Notes: a model not told the origin generated them from the letters alone. A DNA stretch of 64,000 nt from Streptomyces sp. NRRL F-5126 (GCF_000721265.1 NZ_JOFZ01000001.1:62001-126000), one strand, 5' to 3'. Shown: positions 1 to 9,212, counted from the first letter of the stretch. Made by a program: numbers and translations.

Positions 1-377
1 AGTTCTGAGGTGAACTTTCCGAGCGCCCGGTCGCCGGATTCCAGCGCCCGCGCTCCCGCGCGGGTGAGCGAGAGGCGCATCGTCCTGCGGCTGGTGTCCG
101 AGACCCCGCGGGTCAGCAGTCCTTGGGTGACGAGCTTTTCGACGCTCTGCGACATCGTGGAGGGGTTTCTGTGCGCGAGTTTGCACAGTGCGGTCAGTGA
201 CGTGTGCCCGGCGTTCACCCTGGAGAGAATGCGGTACTGCCGGATCGTCATGGGCGGGTCGAGTTCGGCGAGTATCTCGGTCTGCAACCGGGTCAGGCGC
301 CCGCCCAGCGCGAGCAGAACCTCACCGAGGCTGTTTCCCGAGTCGTCCGGATCGACGGATCCCGTCTTCTCGCTCAT
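1..377 (-). CDS. MarR-family transcriptional regulator, 3' end outside window
   Basis: The gene starts at an ATG (complement of 375-377) and stays open to the window edge, giving 125 codons without a stop. The translation has a helical N-terminus followed by a winged-helix core: MTIRQYRIL, then a recognition-helix region containing HRNPSTMSQSVEKL, then a wing with SDTSRRTMRLSLTRAG. This is the usual MarR layout, and MarR proteins are about 140-160 residues, so only a short C-terminal part is missing. It is divergent from the IclR gene across a 187-bp gap. The ligand cannot be told from the sequence. Confidence 0.85.
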   Translation of the reverse strand, partial: MSEKTGSVDPDDSGNSLGEVLLALGGRLTRLQTEILAELDPPMTIRQYRILSRVNAGHTSLTALCKLAHRNPSTMSQSVEKLVTQGLLTRGVSDTSRRTMRLSLTRAGARALESGDRALGKFTSE

Positions 378-564
378 CGCTTAGGTCTCCGTACTGTCCG
401 GTGCCCGAAGTATCGACTGCGAGGAAGTTACAACCGGCCGCGCGGGGACGGCAAGAGGTCGTCGGCAAGAAATATCTGCCCCGGGTCCTCGCCGCCGCGT
501 TGACGAACACGGAACGTCTGCCTAGCTTTTCGTCAGGCGAGGTGGCCGGCCGGAGGAGAGCCGT

Positions 565-1383
565 ATGACCCGTATGACGGACACGGACGGCACGGGGTCG
601 GTGACCAGCAGGGCGCTGCGGGTCCTCGAAGCCTTCTCGACGGACACGCCCGTGCTGAGGCTGACGGACATCTCCCGCCACACGGGCCTCCCCCTCACCA
701 CGGCCCACCGCCTGGTGGGCGAGCTGACCGAGTGGGGCGCGCTGGAGCGCGAGGGCGGGGGCGGCTACCGGATAGGACTGCGGCTCTGGGAGATCGCCTC
801 GCTGGCCCCTCGCGGGCTCGGGCTGCGCGAGCTCGCCCTCCCCTCGCTCTCCGACCTGGCCCATGTCACTCGTGAGAACGTGCAGTTGGCGGTGCGCGAG
901 GGCCTTGAGGTGGTGTATGTGGAGCGCCTCGCCGGCCGCGGCGCCGTGCCGGTGCTCACCCGCGTCGGCGGCCGCTTCGCGCTGGCACCGACGGGCGTCG
1001 GACGCGTCCTGCTCGCCTACGCGCCCGCCGAGGTCCAGGAGCAGGCACTGTCACAGCCGCTGGTCCGCTGCACCGAGGCGACGCTCTGCGACCCAGGCAG
1101 GCTCAGGCAGGTGCTGGCCGAGGTGCGCCACGCGGGGATCGCGATCTGCGAACGCCAGGTCACCCTGGACAGCGTGTCCGTCGCGGCGCCCGTGTACGGG
1201 CCGCGCGGCGAGGTCGCCGCGGCGGTCTCCGTCGTGGTCCGCCTCGGCAGCGTCCAGCCGTACGCGCTCGTCCCCCTGGTCCAGGTGGCGGCGCGCTCCA
1301 TCTCGCGCGCCCTGGGCGGCGAAGGCGGGGCGGTCAGAGGTCGAGCACCAGCCTTCCCGAGCGGCACCGGGACACGCAGATGA
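565..1383 (+). CDS. IclR-family transcriptional regulator
   Basis: This 272-residue protein has the IclR layout: an N-terminal winged helix (about residues 12-75, with LTDISRHTGLPLTTAHRLV) and a C-terminal effector domain (about 90-255). The start follows a good ribosome site (GGAGGAG, 7 bases before ATG). IclR proteins typically control catabolism of aromatic and other small acids. Its tail overlaps the convergent oxidoreductase gene by about 50 bp. Because the neighbouring operon encodes a vanillate-demethylase-like oxygenase, local control of that operon is likely but inferred. Confidence 0.92.
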   Translation: MTRMTDTDGTGSVTSRALRVLEAFSTDTPVLRLTDISRHTGLPLTTAHRLVGELTEWGALEREGGGGYRIGLRLWEIASLAPRGLGLRELALPSLSDLAHVTRENVQLAVREGLEVVYVERLAGRGAVPVLTRVGGRFALAPTGVGRVLLAYAPAEVQEQALSQPLVRCTEATLCDPGRLRQVLAEVRHAGIAICERQVTLDSVSVAAPVYGPRGEVAAAVSVVVRLGSVQPYALVPLVQVAARSISRALGGEGGAVRGRAPAFPSGTGTRR

Positions 1384-2335
1384 ACATCACGTCCCCCACG
1401 GCCCGTTCCTCGGAGGTGAGCAGCGAGTCCCTGTGGTCGGGGACTCCTTCGAGCACCCCGGTCTCGCAGGTGCCGCACGTGCCTTCACGGCAGGAGGAGA
1501 GCACGGGCACCCCGGCGTCCTCCACCGCTTCGAGCACGGAACGGTCCGCCGGCACCGTCAACGTCATGCCCGACTGGGCGAGTTCCACCTCGAACGGCTC
1601 CTCGGGGACCGCGTCGCCGCCGGCCCTGGGCGCGAACCGCTCCATGTGCAGCGCGGACGGCGGCCAGGACGCGCAGCGCTCCTCGACCGCGGCCAGCAGC
1701 GGCTCGGGGCCGCAGCAGTAGACCGCGGTGCCGTCGCGCGCCACGCCCAGCAGGCCGTCCAGATCGAGCAGCCCGGTCTCGTCCTGCGGGCAGATCTCGA
1801 CGTGCTCGGGCCACCTCGCCCGCAGTTCGCCGGCGAACGCCATGGAGGCACGGGTGCGGCCCCCGTAGACGAGGTGCCAGCCGGCGCCGCGCCGCCCGGC
1901 CTCGGCGATCATCGGCAGGAGCGGTGTGATGCCGATGCCTCCCGCGATGAAGAGGTAGTGCTCGGCGCCGACCAGGGCGAAGTGGTTGCGGGGTCCGCGT
2001 GCCCGTACCGTGGCGCCCTCGGTGAGCCTGTCGTGCACGTACTGCGAGCCGCCGCGGCCCGCCGTCTCGCGCAGGACCGCCACTTGCAGGGCGGACGTGT
2101 CGTCAGGATCCCCGCACAGGGAGTACTGCCGTTCGAGCCCGGGGCCGAGGAGCAGGTCGATGTGGGCGCCGGGGGTCCATGCGGGCACAGGAAGCCCGTC
2201 GGCACGGGCGAGCGTCAGCCGGACGACACCGTCGGCGAGCGCCTCCCTGCGGGTGAGCGTCAAGGTCAGCGGGGTCCCGGGCGCACAGGATGCGGCAGCC
2301 GTGTACGTGGCCACCGCGTCCGTCCCCGCGCTCAC
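1334..2335 (-). CDS. PDR/VanB-type ferredoxin-flavin oxidoreductase
   Basis: This is a 333-residue electron-transfer protein of the phthalate dioxygenase reductase / vanillate demethylase reductase type. The flavin-binding motif RQYSL is in the first third. The NAD-binding Rossmann part follows (FIAGGIGITPLLPMI, then YCCGPEPLL). The C-terminal plant-type [2Fe-2S] ferredoxin has the cysteine pattern CREGTCGTC with a later CVSR. I chose the GTG at 2335 because it overlaps the stop of the upstream 56-residue gene (GTGA); the upstream ATG in this frame would lie inside that gene. It should feed electrons to the Rieske oxygenase two genes upstream. Confidence 0.9.
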   Translation of the reverse strand: MSAGTDAVATYTAAASCAPGTPLTLTLTRREALADGVVRLTLARADGLPVPAWTPGAHIDLLLGPGLERQYSLCGDPDDTSALQVAVLRETAGRGGSQYVHDRLTEGATVRARGPRNHFALVGAEHYLFIAGGIGITPLLPMIAEAGRRGAGWHLVYGGRTRASMAFAGELRARWPEHVEICPQDETGLLDLDGLLGVARDGTAVYCCGPEPLLAAVEERCASWPPSALHMERFAPRAGGDAVPEEPFEVELAQSGMTLTVPADRSVLEAVEDAGVPVLSSCREGTCGTCETGVLEGVPDHRDSLLTSEERAVGDVMFICVSRCRSGRLVLDL

Positions 2336-2502
2336 GCGCCGTGCTCCGGGTGCGCGAGCAGCCAGTCCCACAGCTCCACCGGGTCCTCGAACTCCCGCTC
2401 CTCACCGCAGAAGCAGACCGCGAGCAGCCTGTCGGTGCCCGGCACCCAGTGGATGCGGTAGACACCGTCGTCGACGCGTGCGGGCGCGCCGACCGCGCTC
2501 AT
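2332..2502 (-). CDS. 56-residue hypothetical protein in Rieske oxygenase operon
   Basis: This small gene is coupled to both neighbours: its ATG overlaps the oxygenase stop (ATGA at 2499-2502) and its own stop overlaps the reductase GTG. The protein is acidic and tryptophan-rich, with VYRIHWVPGTDRLLAVCFCG in the middle and PVELWDWLLAHPEHG at the end. A Cys-Phe-Cys pair is the only obvious ligand candidate. I do not recognise the family. Its conserved-looking position between oxygenase and reductase suggests an accessory role such as complex assembly or electron transfer, but this is inference from context. Confidence 0.7.
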   Translation of the reverse strand: MSAVGAPARVDDGVYRIHWVPGTDRLLAVCFCGEEREFEDPVELWDWLLAHPEHGA

Positions 2503-3548
2503 CGTGCGGCCTCCTCGGCGAGCCGCGCCAGGATCCGGCGGGCGGCGAGGCCGCCGGTGTCGATGTTGATGCTCAGCTCCTGGTATCCGTCTCGCTCGGC
2601 GGCGACGGCCTTCTCCAGCACGTCGAGGGCGACGACGTCCTGGAGGACGACCGTGCGGTTGTTGTCGTGCAGGAAGCCGCTGACCTTCTCGTCGCCGAGG
2701 GCGAAGTCGCGCGCCACGGCCCAGAAGTCGTGCGTGCTGTTCTCCGTCTCCGGGGTGATCGCGTAGACGACCTCGACGTGGAAGGCGTCCGGGTCGCCGC
2801 CGTCCACGTCGGGCGGCGGCGTGCCGACCGGGGCGATGCGGCTGTGCAGCAGGTACAGGCAGGGAGCGTGGTACTCGATGTCCTGCCAGCGCGTGATGCG
2901 TCCGGTGATGCCGGTGGACTCGGCGTAGAACGGCGGGCACACGGCGTCGTCCATGTGCCGGCTGACGCGCACGATCCCCGCCTGCTCGTCGACCTCGGTG
3001 GTGATCGGCGTCTCGGCGACCTCGGGCGTGCCGATGTAGCCGCCGTGCAGGTACGTCTCGTGCGAGAGGTCGAGGAGGTTGTCGACGAGGAGCCCGTGGC
3101 GCGCGGCGAGCGGCTCCATGCCGCAGACCGTCGTGTATCCCGGTCGATCGAGCCAGGGCGCTCGGGGGATCAGCTTCTCGTCGGCGAGCTCGCGGTCGCC
3201 GATCCACACCCACACGAACGAGTCCTGCTCGACGACGGAGTACGACGTGAGCCGGGCGGTGCGCGGTATCCGCCGCTGCCCGGGGACGTTGACGCAGGCG
3301 CCGTCCGCCCCGTACGTGAAGCCGTGGTACCCGCAGACCACCTGGTCGCCGACGAGGTGGCTCGGCTTCTGGGAGAGCGGGAAGCGCCGGTGCACGCAGC
3401 GGTCCGACATGCCCGTCACCTCGCCGGCCTCGGTGCGCCACAGCAGCACAGGCTCGCCGCAGACCGTGCGCGAGAACAGCTCGCGGCCGACCTCGTAGCC
3501 GTAGGCAGCGACGTACCACTGGTTGCGGACGAAAGACGTCGTCGTCAT
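2499..3548 (-). CDS. Rieske non-heme iron oxygenase (VanA-like)
   Basis: This 349-residue protein has an N-terminal Rieske [2Fe-2S] domain with Cys51-X-His53 and Cys72-X2-His75 (CVHRRFPLS, then CGYHGFTY). A catalytic domain follows with the mononuclear iron motif DLSHETYLH (about 160-168). The length and single-subunit form match aromatic-ring demethylases and hydroxylases of the vanillate O-demethylase / phthalate oxygenase group. A strong ribosome site (CAGGAGG) precedes the ATG. With the small protein and reductase downstream it forms a three-gene operon. The substrate cannot be assigned. Confidence 0.92.
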   Translation of the reverse strand: MTTTSFVRNQWYVAAYGYEVGRELFSRTVCGEPVLLWRTEAGEVTGMSDRCVHRRFPLSQKPSHLVGDQVVCGYHGFTYGADGACVNVPGQRRIPRTARLTSYSVVEQDSFVWVWIGDRELADEKLIPRAPWLDRPGYTTVCGMEPLAARHGLLVDNLLDLSHETYLHGGYIGTPEVAETPITTEVDEQAGIVRVSRHMDDAVCPPFYAESTGITGRITRWQDIEYHAPCLYLLHSRIAPVGTPPPDVDGGDPDAFHVEVVYAITPETENSTHDFWAVARDFALGDEKVSGFLHDNNRTVVLQDVVALDVLEKAVAAERDGYQELSINIDTGGLAARRILARLAEEAAR

Positions 3549-3684
3549 CTGTGCCTCCTGGGGAAGGAGCGTGCGGAGCGGGAGGGTCCGCCGGGGCGGT
3601 GGGCTCAGGGTGCTCTTCCCCAGGGGCGGGGGCCAGGGCGGTTTCCGCTCAGCGGAAGCCGGGGCGGCGGGCCACGGAGGTCGC

Positions 3685-3719
3685 GGTGACCGGGGTGACC
3701 GGGGTGACCGGGGTGACCG
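3685..3719. repeat. 9-bp tandem repeat (GGTGACCGG-type), about 4 copies
   Basis: Nearly identical GGTGACCGG units run head to tail between the Rieske operon promoter region and the 3' end of the next minus-strand gene. The array abuts the stop codon of the 106-residue gene. No hairpin is evident; it looks like a simple-sequence expansion. Confidence 0.8.
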
Positions 3720-4040
3720 CTACAGCTTCGCGGCCGCGACGGTCCGTACGACGGACCTGACGGCCTCGTCGAGCTCCTGCTGCGACGGAGCCCCCCGCAG
3801 CGCCTCGGCGAGGTCGGACGCGGCCACCGCCAGCTGGTCGGCGACCACGAACATGCCCGCGTCCGGCATCACGCGCGGCTCCGCGTCGGGGGCCTCGATG
3901 CGCTGCGCGCGGACGGACAGCTCCCTGGCCAGCGCGAGTGCGGCGGTGGCCGCGCCGCGTCCGAGCCTGCTCTGCGGGGCGGCGCGCAACCGGTCGGTGA
4001 ACCGGTCCACGGTCGACGTCAGCGGGGTCGTATCCAGCAC
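3720..4040 (-). CDS. conserved hypothetical protein, 106 residues
   Basis: This is a small, mostly helical, alanine-rich soluble protein with no signal peptide or membrane segment. It begins MLDTTPLTSTVDRFTDRLRA and contains ALALARELSVRAQRIEA and SQQELDEAVRSVVRT. Codon usage is typical of the window. It resembles uncharacterised actinobacterial helical proteins, but I can name no family. It is divergent from the DUF4287 gene. Confidence 0.7.
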   Translation of the reverse strand: MLDTTPLTSTVDRFTDRLRAAPQSRLGRGAATAALALARELSVRAQRIEAPDAEPRVMPDAGMFVVADQLAVAASDLAEALRGAPSQQELDEAVRSVVRTVAAAKL

Positions 4041-4199
4041 ACGCCGACCCTACGCGCCCGGCGCGCGCCCCGGGCCCGCGCCGCCGCGAACCGCCCGGGC
4101 TGTTGCCAACGGGCGAACGCTCAGGCACGGTGTGGTTAACGGGTGCTTCAGCGGCAGCCGCCGCCTGCACCAGTACGCGCGACGCGTCCGGAGGCGCCG

Positions 4200-4430
4200 A
4201 TGTCCCTTGTCTTCTCCGAAGAGACCCATCGCAACATGCTCTCCCACATCCCGCAGTGCACCGGCCGTGAAGTGTCGGAATGGCTGCGTGCGCTCGATGA
4301 CGGCCCGGCCCTCGTCCGGTTCGAGGAGAAGGTCAGCTGGCTGCGGGGCGAGCACGACCTGTCGTACGGACACGCCAAGGCGATCGTCCACGAGCACGAG
4401 CTGAGGCGGGCGGCGCGCCGCCTGCTGTGA
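4200..4430 (+). CDS. DUF4287-type small protein
   Basis: The 76-residue product starts MSLVFSEETHRNMLSHIP and contains LSYGHAKAIVHEHELRRA, the signature of short DUF4287 proteins (function unknown). I preferred the ATG at 4200 because GGAGG lies 5 bases before it, whereas the longer open frame begins without a ribosome site. It is a stand-alone gene. Confidence 0.8.
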   Translation: MSLVFSEETHRNMLSHIPQCTGREVSEWLRALDDGPALVRFEEKVSWLRGEHDLSYGHAKAIVHEHELRRAARRLL

Positions 4431-4535
4431 CCCGGCCTGACCCGAACCGACCCGAGCCGGCGACGCTTGCGCCGCGCCGGAGCGACGGAAGGGGCCGTGG
4501 GCAGTGCTTGCCCGCGGCCCCTTCCGGTGTCGGTG

Positions 4536-5411
4536 TCAGTTGTCGCTCTGCAGGATCGACAGGACCCGCAGGACCTCCAGGTAGATCCAGACCAGCGTCA
4601 TCGTGAGCCCGAAGGCCGCCAGCCACGACTCCTCGCGCGGCGCGCGGTGGGCGACGCCGTCCTCGACCTGCTTGAAGTCGAGCGCGAGGAAGCAGGCGCC
4701 GAGCACGATGCCGATGATGCCGAAGGCGATGCCGAGGCCGCCGCTGCGGAAGCCGAGCCCGTCACCGTGGGTGAAGAGCGAGAACAGCAGGTTGACGAGC
4801 ATCAGGATGAGGAAGCCCATCGCAGCCGCCGTCACGAACCGGGTGAAGCGGCGCGTGACGCGGATCCACCGCATCCGGTACGCGAGGAGCGTCCCGGCGA
4901 AGACGGCCATGGTGCCGAGCACCGCCTCGACGACGACGCCGGGGGCGATGTACGTGCTGACCACATTGGACAGCACGCCCAGGAAGAATCCCTCGAACGC
5001 CGCGTACGCGACGATCAGCGCGGGCACGGGCCTGCGCTTGAACGACTGGATCAGGCCGAGCACCAGCGCGACGACCGCCGCGCCGAAGGCGATGCCGTAG
5101 GACTTGCCGAGGTTGCCCTCGTCCACCGGCAGCGCCAGCCACGCCAGGACGGCCGTGACGACGACCGTGCCGAGCGTGATCGCCGTGCGGGAGACGACGT
5201 CGTCCATCGTCATGGCGCCGGGCCGGCCCGCCGCCGCCTGGCGCGCGTAGGCGTCGGCCGCGTAGGGGTTCGTCGCGTACGGGTTGCCCGCGTCCGGGCC
5301 CGCGCCCATGGCCGGGCCCGCGGGCGCCGTGTTGAAGCCCGCGTACCCACCGCCGCCACCGGCGCCACTGGTGAAGCCCCGGCGTGACAAGACGGGGTTG
5401 CTGCTCCTCAT
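4536..5411 (-). CDS. Bax inhibitor-1/YccA family membrane protein
   Basis: This 291-residue protein has a flexible N-terminal tail rich in Gly, Ala, Asn, Pro and Tyr (about residues 1-65), then seven hydrophobic segments typical of the BI-1/YccA (TMBIM) family. The hydrophobic core contains AYAAFEGFFLGVLSNV and ends LALDFKQVEDGV followed by WIYLEVLRVLSIL. Family members are inner-membrane proteins linked to ion leak and stress handling. The start at 5411 has AAGGAG 5 bases upstream; the longer frame extends into an Arg-rich, improbable leader. Confidence 0.9.
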   Translation of the reverse strand: MRSSNPVLSRRGFTSGAGGGGGYAGFNTAPAGPAMGAGPDAGNPYATNPYAADAYARQAAAGRPGAMTMDDVVSRTAITLGTVVVTAVLAWLALPVDEGNLGKSYGIAFGAAVVALVLGLIQSFKRRPVPALIVAYAAFEGFFLGVLSNVVSTYIAPGVVVEAVLGTMAVFAGTLLAYRMRWIRVTRRFTRFVTAAAMGFLILMLVNLLFSLFTHGDGLGFRSGGLGIAFGIIGIVLGACFLALDFKQVEDGVAHRAPREESWLAAFGLTMTLVWIYLEVLRVLSILQSDN

Positions 5412-5550
5412 CTCACTCCTTCGTGACCGCCGTGCGCGGCCTCGCGTCAAGGGTAATGGGAAGGCAAAGAAAACCGTTCCGGCCGCAGGGTGACCCTGCC
5501 CGCGTCACACCACCGTCACACGGTGTTCGCCGCCGTCCTAACCTGACCGC

Positions 5551-7131
5551 ATGACCTCCTTGCCGCTGCCCGGCAGCTTCCGCGACGACGTTCCGTGGAC
5601 GGAGCGCCTGGGGCCTCTCGCCGCCGACGAGCGCGTCGACTTCGTCGTCGTCCTGCGCCGCAGGGCCGCCCTTCCGCGCGAACTGGTCGAGGGGCCGGGC
5701 ACGGTGACCCGCGAGGCACTCGCCGCGCGCTTCGGGGCCGATCCACAGGACGTGTCACGGGTACGCCGCGCAGTCGAGGCGGCCGGGCTGACGGTCGAGG
5801 AGGTGCACGAGGGTTCGCGCCGGATACGGGTGTCGGGGCGCGCGGACGCCGTCGGGGCGCTGCTGGGCACGGAACTGAGCGCGGCGCGGTGGACCGACCC
5901 GCGCGGGCGCGTGGTCACGCACCGCTCGCGCAGCGGCTCCCTGCGTGTGCCCGAACCGCTCACGGGCGCGGTGGTCGCGGTGCTCGGCACCGACACACGC
6001 CCGCACGGGCGGCCGCTGCTGCGCGCGCGTCCGGCGGACGACCGGACGCCGCGGGGGGACGCCACGACCCCCGCGGGGCACACGGCCGCGCCGGTCGCGT
6101 ACACGCCGCCGCGGCTCGCCGAGTTCTACGACTTCCCGCCCGGCACGGACGGCACCGGCACCACCGCCGCGCTCGTGGAGTTCGGCGGCGGCTACGACGA
6201 AGCCGAACTTGTTTCCTACTTCGCTCAGTTGGGCGTGAAGCCGCCGTCGATCCGGGCGGTGGGCGTCGCGGGCGCGGCCAACAGCCCCGGCAGGGACGAG
6301 AACGCGGACGGCGAGGTGCAACTGGACATCGAGGTGCTCGGCGCGCTCGCGCCCGGAGCCGACCTGGTCGTCCACTTCGCGCCCGGCACGGCACGCGGCT
6401 ACGTGGAGGCCGTGTCCTCGGCGGTCCACGCCGACCCGACGCCGACCGTGCTGTCCATCAGCTGGGGCGCCCCGGAGAACCACTGGACGCGGCAGTCCGT
6501 CGCCGCGCTCGAAGAGGCGCTCGCCGACGCGGCGGCGCTCGGCGTCACGGTCTGCGCGGCGGCCGGCGACTCCGGCTCCACGGACGGCGAGGAGGACGGG
6601 CGGCCGCACCTGGACTACCCGGGGTCGAGCCCGCACGTCCTGTCCGTGGGCGGCACCACGCTGCGGCTCGACGGGCGCCGGCCGGCGGAGACCGTCTGGA
6701 ACGCGCTGGCGGCGGGCGGCGGTTCCACGGGCGGCGGCAGGAGCGCGACGTTCCCGCCGCCGCTGTGGCAGCGCGGCCAGAGCGCGGGGCGGCGCGGCGT
6801 GCCGGACGTGGCGGCCGTCGCCGACCCGTCGACGGGCTACCGCGTACGGGTCGGCGGCAAGCCGACCACGCTCGGCGGCACCAGCGCCGCCGCCCCGCTG
6901 TGGGCGGCGCTGGCCTGCCGGCTGAGCCAGGCGCTCGGCACGCCGCTCGGCCTGCTGCCGCCGCTGCTTTACGCGCTGGAGCCGCCGCCGCGCGCACTGC
7001 GTGACATCACGGCGGGCGGCAACGGCCGCTACCAGGCGGCGGCGGGCTGGGACCCCTGCACGGGCCTCGGCACACCGCTGGGCTCCGCCCTCCTCGCCCA
7101 CCTGCGCGCGACGCGTGGCACCGCCCCGTGA
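5551..7131 (+). CDS. S53 family serine-carboxyl peptidase (sedolisin/kumamolisin type)
   Basis: This 526-residue protease has an N-terminal pro-kumamolisin activation domain (about 10-150) and a sedolisin catalytic domain. The catalytic set is visible: Glu255 and Asp259 in GEVQLDIEVLGALAPG, an oxyanion Asp in AAGDSGS, and Ser445 in GGTSAAAPLWAAL. The C-terminal calcium site is the DITAGGN and GWDPCTGLGTP region. These acid-active endopeptidases are often secreted, yet there is no clear N-terminal signal peptide. It is monocistronic, between the BI-1 gene and a methyltransferase. Confidence 0.93.
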   Translation: MTSLPLPGSFRDDVPWTERLGPLAADERVDFVVVLRRRAALPRELVEGPGTVTREALAARFGADPQDVSRVRRAVEAAGLTVEEVHEGSRRIRVSGRADAVGALLGTELSAARWTDPRGRVVTHRSRSGSLRVPEPLTGAVVAVLGTDTRPHGRPLLRARPADDRTPRGDATTPAGHTAAPVAYTPPRLAEFYDFPPGTDGTGTTAALVEFGGGYDEAELVSYFAQLGVKPPSIRAVGVAGAANSPGRDENADGEVQLDIEVLGALAPGADLVVHFAPGTARGYVEAVSSAVHADPTPTVLSISWGAPENHWTRQSVAALEEALADAAALGVTVCAAAGDSGSTDGEEDGRPHLDYPGSSPHVLSVGGTTLRLDGRRPAETVWNALAAGGGSTGGGRSATFPPPLWQRGQSAGRRGVPDVAAVADPSTGYRVRVGGKPTTLGGTSAAAPLWAALACRLSQALGTPLGLLPPLLYALEPPPRALRDITAGGNGRYQAAAGWDPCTGLGTPLGSALLAHLRATRGTAP

Positions 7132-7151
7132 GTCGCCGCGCGCAAGAGGCC

Positions 7152-7943
7152 CTAACGCTCCGGGACGCGTGCGACGCCCACGTAGAAGGAGCAGTCCTCC
7201 GCCTCGGGCGCGGGGCCCGTCCTGTACCACTCGGTGGCGCGCACGAGGCCGGGCTCCTCCAGGTCGAGCCCGTCGAAGAAGCGCGCGACCTGCTCGCGGC
7301 TGCGGAGCGCGAGGGAGATGCCGCCGGACTTGTAGGTGCCTGACACGGTGGCCGCCAGGTCGGGGTGGAAGTCGGCGGTGCCCTGGGTGAGCACGAAGAA
7401 ACTGCCGGGCGCCAGCGCGTCGGTGAGGACGCGCGCGATGGCGTACGGGTCGTCGCCGTCCGGGACGAAGTGCATCAGCGCGATGAGCGACAGGGCGACG
7501 GGGCGGCCGAAGTCCAGGAACGCGCGCGCGTGTTCCAGGATGACCTCGGGCTCGCGCACGTCGGCCTGGATGTAGTCGGTGGCGCCCTCGGGCGTGCTGA
7601 TCAGCAGGGCCTCGGCGTGCCTGAGCACGATGGGGTCGTTGTCGCTGTAGACGACGCGGCACGCCGGGTTGGCGCGCTGCGCGACCTGGTGCAGGTTGGG
7701 CTCGGTCGGTATGCCCGTGCCGATGTCGAGGAACTGGTCGATCCCCGACTCGGCCAGCCATGCCACGGCCCTGTGCATGAACGCCCGGTTCAGCCGCGCG
7801 TCCCGCGGCGAGTTCTCCGGCAACTGCCGTGCCACGGCCCGGTCCACGGGGTAGTTGTCCTTGCCGCCCAGCAGGCAGTCGTACACCCGGGCGGGATGCG
7901 GCTTGCTGGTGTCGACCTGGGTTCTTGGGATGCCTGTCGTCAA
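7152..7943 (-). CDS. SAM-dependent methyltransferase, DUF574/PF04672 type
   Basis: The 263-residue protein begins with the hallmark PHPARVYDCLLGGKDNYPVD, followed by the SAM loop FLDIGTGIPTEPNLH. It belongs to the S-adenosyl methyltransferase family that is greatly expanded in Streptomyces and mostly of unknown substrate. No partner gene is adjacent; the convergent protease ends 20 bp away. Confidence 0.92.
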   Translation of the reverse strand: MTTGIPRTQVDTSKPHPARVYDCLLGGKDNYPVDRAVARQLPENSPRDARLNRAFMHRAVAWLAESGIDQFLDIGTGIPTEPNLHQVAQRANPACRVVYSDNDPIVLRHAEALLISTPEGATDYIQADVREPEVILEHARAFLDFGRPVALSLIALMHFVPDGDDPYAIARVLTDALAPGSFFVLTQGTADFHPDLAATVSGTYKSGGISLALRSREQVARFFDGLDLEEPGLVRATEWYRTGPAPEAEDCSFYVGVARVPER

Positions 7944-8072
7944 GGGGGGCTCCGTAAGTGCGCGCGGGCGGTGGCGGACGGCCTTCGTGGCTGGCTCCCC
8001 GGATCATCTCACCGCACCGGCGGATCAGTTGGCCCACGCCCGAGGTGGCGGGCCGCGGCGTTCGGCTGCCGT

Positions 8073-9143
8073 TCAGCCGGCGAGGTGCGGGTAGTCCGTG
8101 TACCCGCGGTGGTCCCCGCCGTAGAACGTGGCCTCGTCCGCGGCCGTGTACGGGCCGCCTGCCCGGATGCGGGACGGAAGGTCCGGGTTCGCGAGGAACA
8201 GCGCGCCGAGCGAGACGGCGTCGGCGAGGCCCGCGTCGAGGACCTCCCGCGCGGCGGCCGCGGACGCGGGGAACGCGTCGGGAGCGGCGTGCGGGTTGAC
8301 GATGAGGTTCCCCTTCCACAGACTCCTGACCAGCGCGGTGAGCGGTCGGGCGACGATCTCGCACGTCTCGAGGAAGGCGATGTTCGGCAGGTTGGGGACG
8401 AGTTCCGAGTAGATCGCCGCGGAGTCGCCCTCGGCCATGTCGTTGAACGGGTTGGCGGGCGAGATGCGCAGCGCGGTGCGCTCGTTGCCGATGGTGCCCA
8501 CGACGGCCTCGACGACGTCGAGGGTGAAGCGGACCCGGTTCGCGACGGAGCCGCCGTAGCCGTCGGTGCGCCGATTGGTGTTCGCGGCGAGGAACTGGTG
8601 CGGCAGGAAGCCGTTGCCGGCGTGGATCTGCACGCCGTCGAAGCCCGCCTCGACGGCGGCGCGCGCCGAGGCCGCGTAGTCCTCGATCGTCGCGGCGATC
8701 TCGGCGAGCGACAGCGCGCGGGGCTCCAGGTAGTCCTTGGGGCCCTCGGGGGTGAACGCCTGCCCCGCGGGCGTGACCGCGGACGGCGCGACGGAGCGGT
8801 GGCCGTCCGCGTACAGCAGCGGGTGGCCGATGCGGCCCGCGTGCATGAGCTGGACGACGATGCTGCCGCCGTTGGCGTGCACTCGGTCCGTGACGGCGTG
8901 CCACGCCGCGACGTGCTCGGGGGTGTACATGCCGGGCGTGTCGAGGAAGCCCTGGCCGACCTGGGACGGCTGGGTGCCCTCGGTGACGATGAGGCCGGCG
9001 GAGGCGCGCTGGGCGTAGTACTCGGCCATGAGCGCGGTGGCCTCGCCGGTCGGCTTGGCCCTGTTGCGCGTCATCGGCGCCATCACCAGCCGGTTGGACA
9101 GTGCGATCTTGCCGAAGGAGGCGGGGTCGAACAGCGAGGTCAT
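8073..9143 (-). CDS. Old Yellow Enzyme family NADH:flavin oxidoreductase
   Basis: This is a 356-residue FMN-dependent ene-reductase. It starts MTSLFDPASFGKIALSNRLV. Substrate-site and FMN-site motifs include VVQLMHAGRIGHP, GFDGVQIHAGNGFLPHQFL and NTNRRTDGYGGSVANRVRF. I used the ATG at 9143, which follows GAGAGG; the longer frame adds a Pro/Arg-rich leader. It lies just beyond a strong hairpin that separates it from the pseudouridine glycosidase operon, so cluster membership is uncertain. An ene-reductase could act on a cyclohexadienyl or pyridinedione intermediate, but this is speculation. Confidence 0.93.
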   Translation of the reverse strand: MTSLFDPASFGKIALSNRLVMAPMTRNRAKPTGEATALMAEYYAQRASAGLIVTEGTQPSQVGQGFLDTPGMYTPEHVAAWHAVTDRVHANGGSIVVQLMHAGRIGHPLLYADGHRSVAPSAVTPAGQAFTPEGPKDYLEPRALSLAEIAATIEDYAASARAAVEAGFDGVQIHAGNGFLPHQFLAANTNRRTDGYGGSVANRVRFTLDVVEAVVGTIGNERTALRISPANPFNDMAEGDSAAIYSELVPNLPNIAFLETCEIVARPLTALVRSLWKGNLIVNPHAAPDAFPASAAAAREVLDAGLADAVSLGALFLANPDLPSRIRAGGPYTAADEATFYGGDHRGYTDYPHLAG

Positions 9144-9212
9144 CGGTTTCCCTCTCGGAGGTGCGGATGGTCGGTGCGGGTGGCCGGTGCTGGTGGGCGG
9201 TGCTGGTGGGCG

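Noticed and set aside
3685..3719. Possible CRISPR-like or iteron array
   Set aside because: The 9-bp units have no spacers and no replication gene is near; it is a simple tandem repeat.
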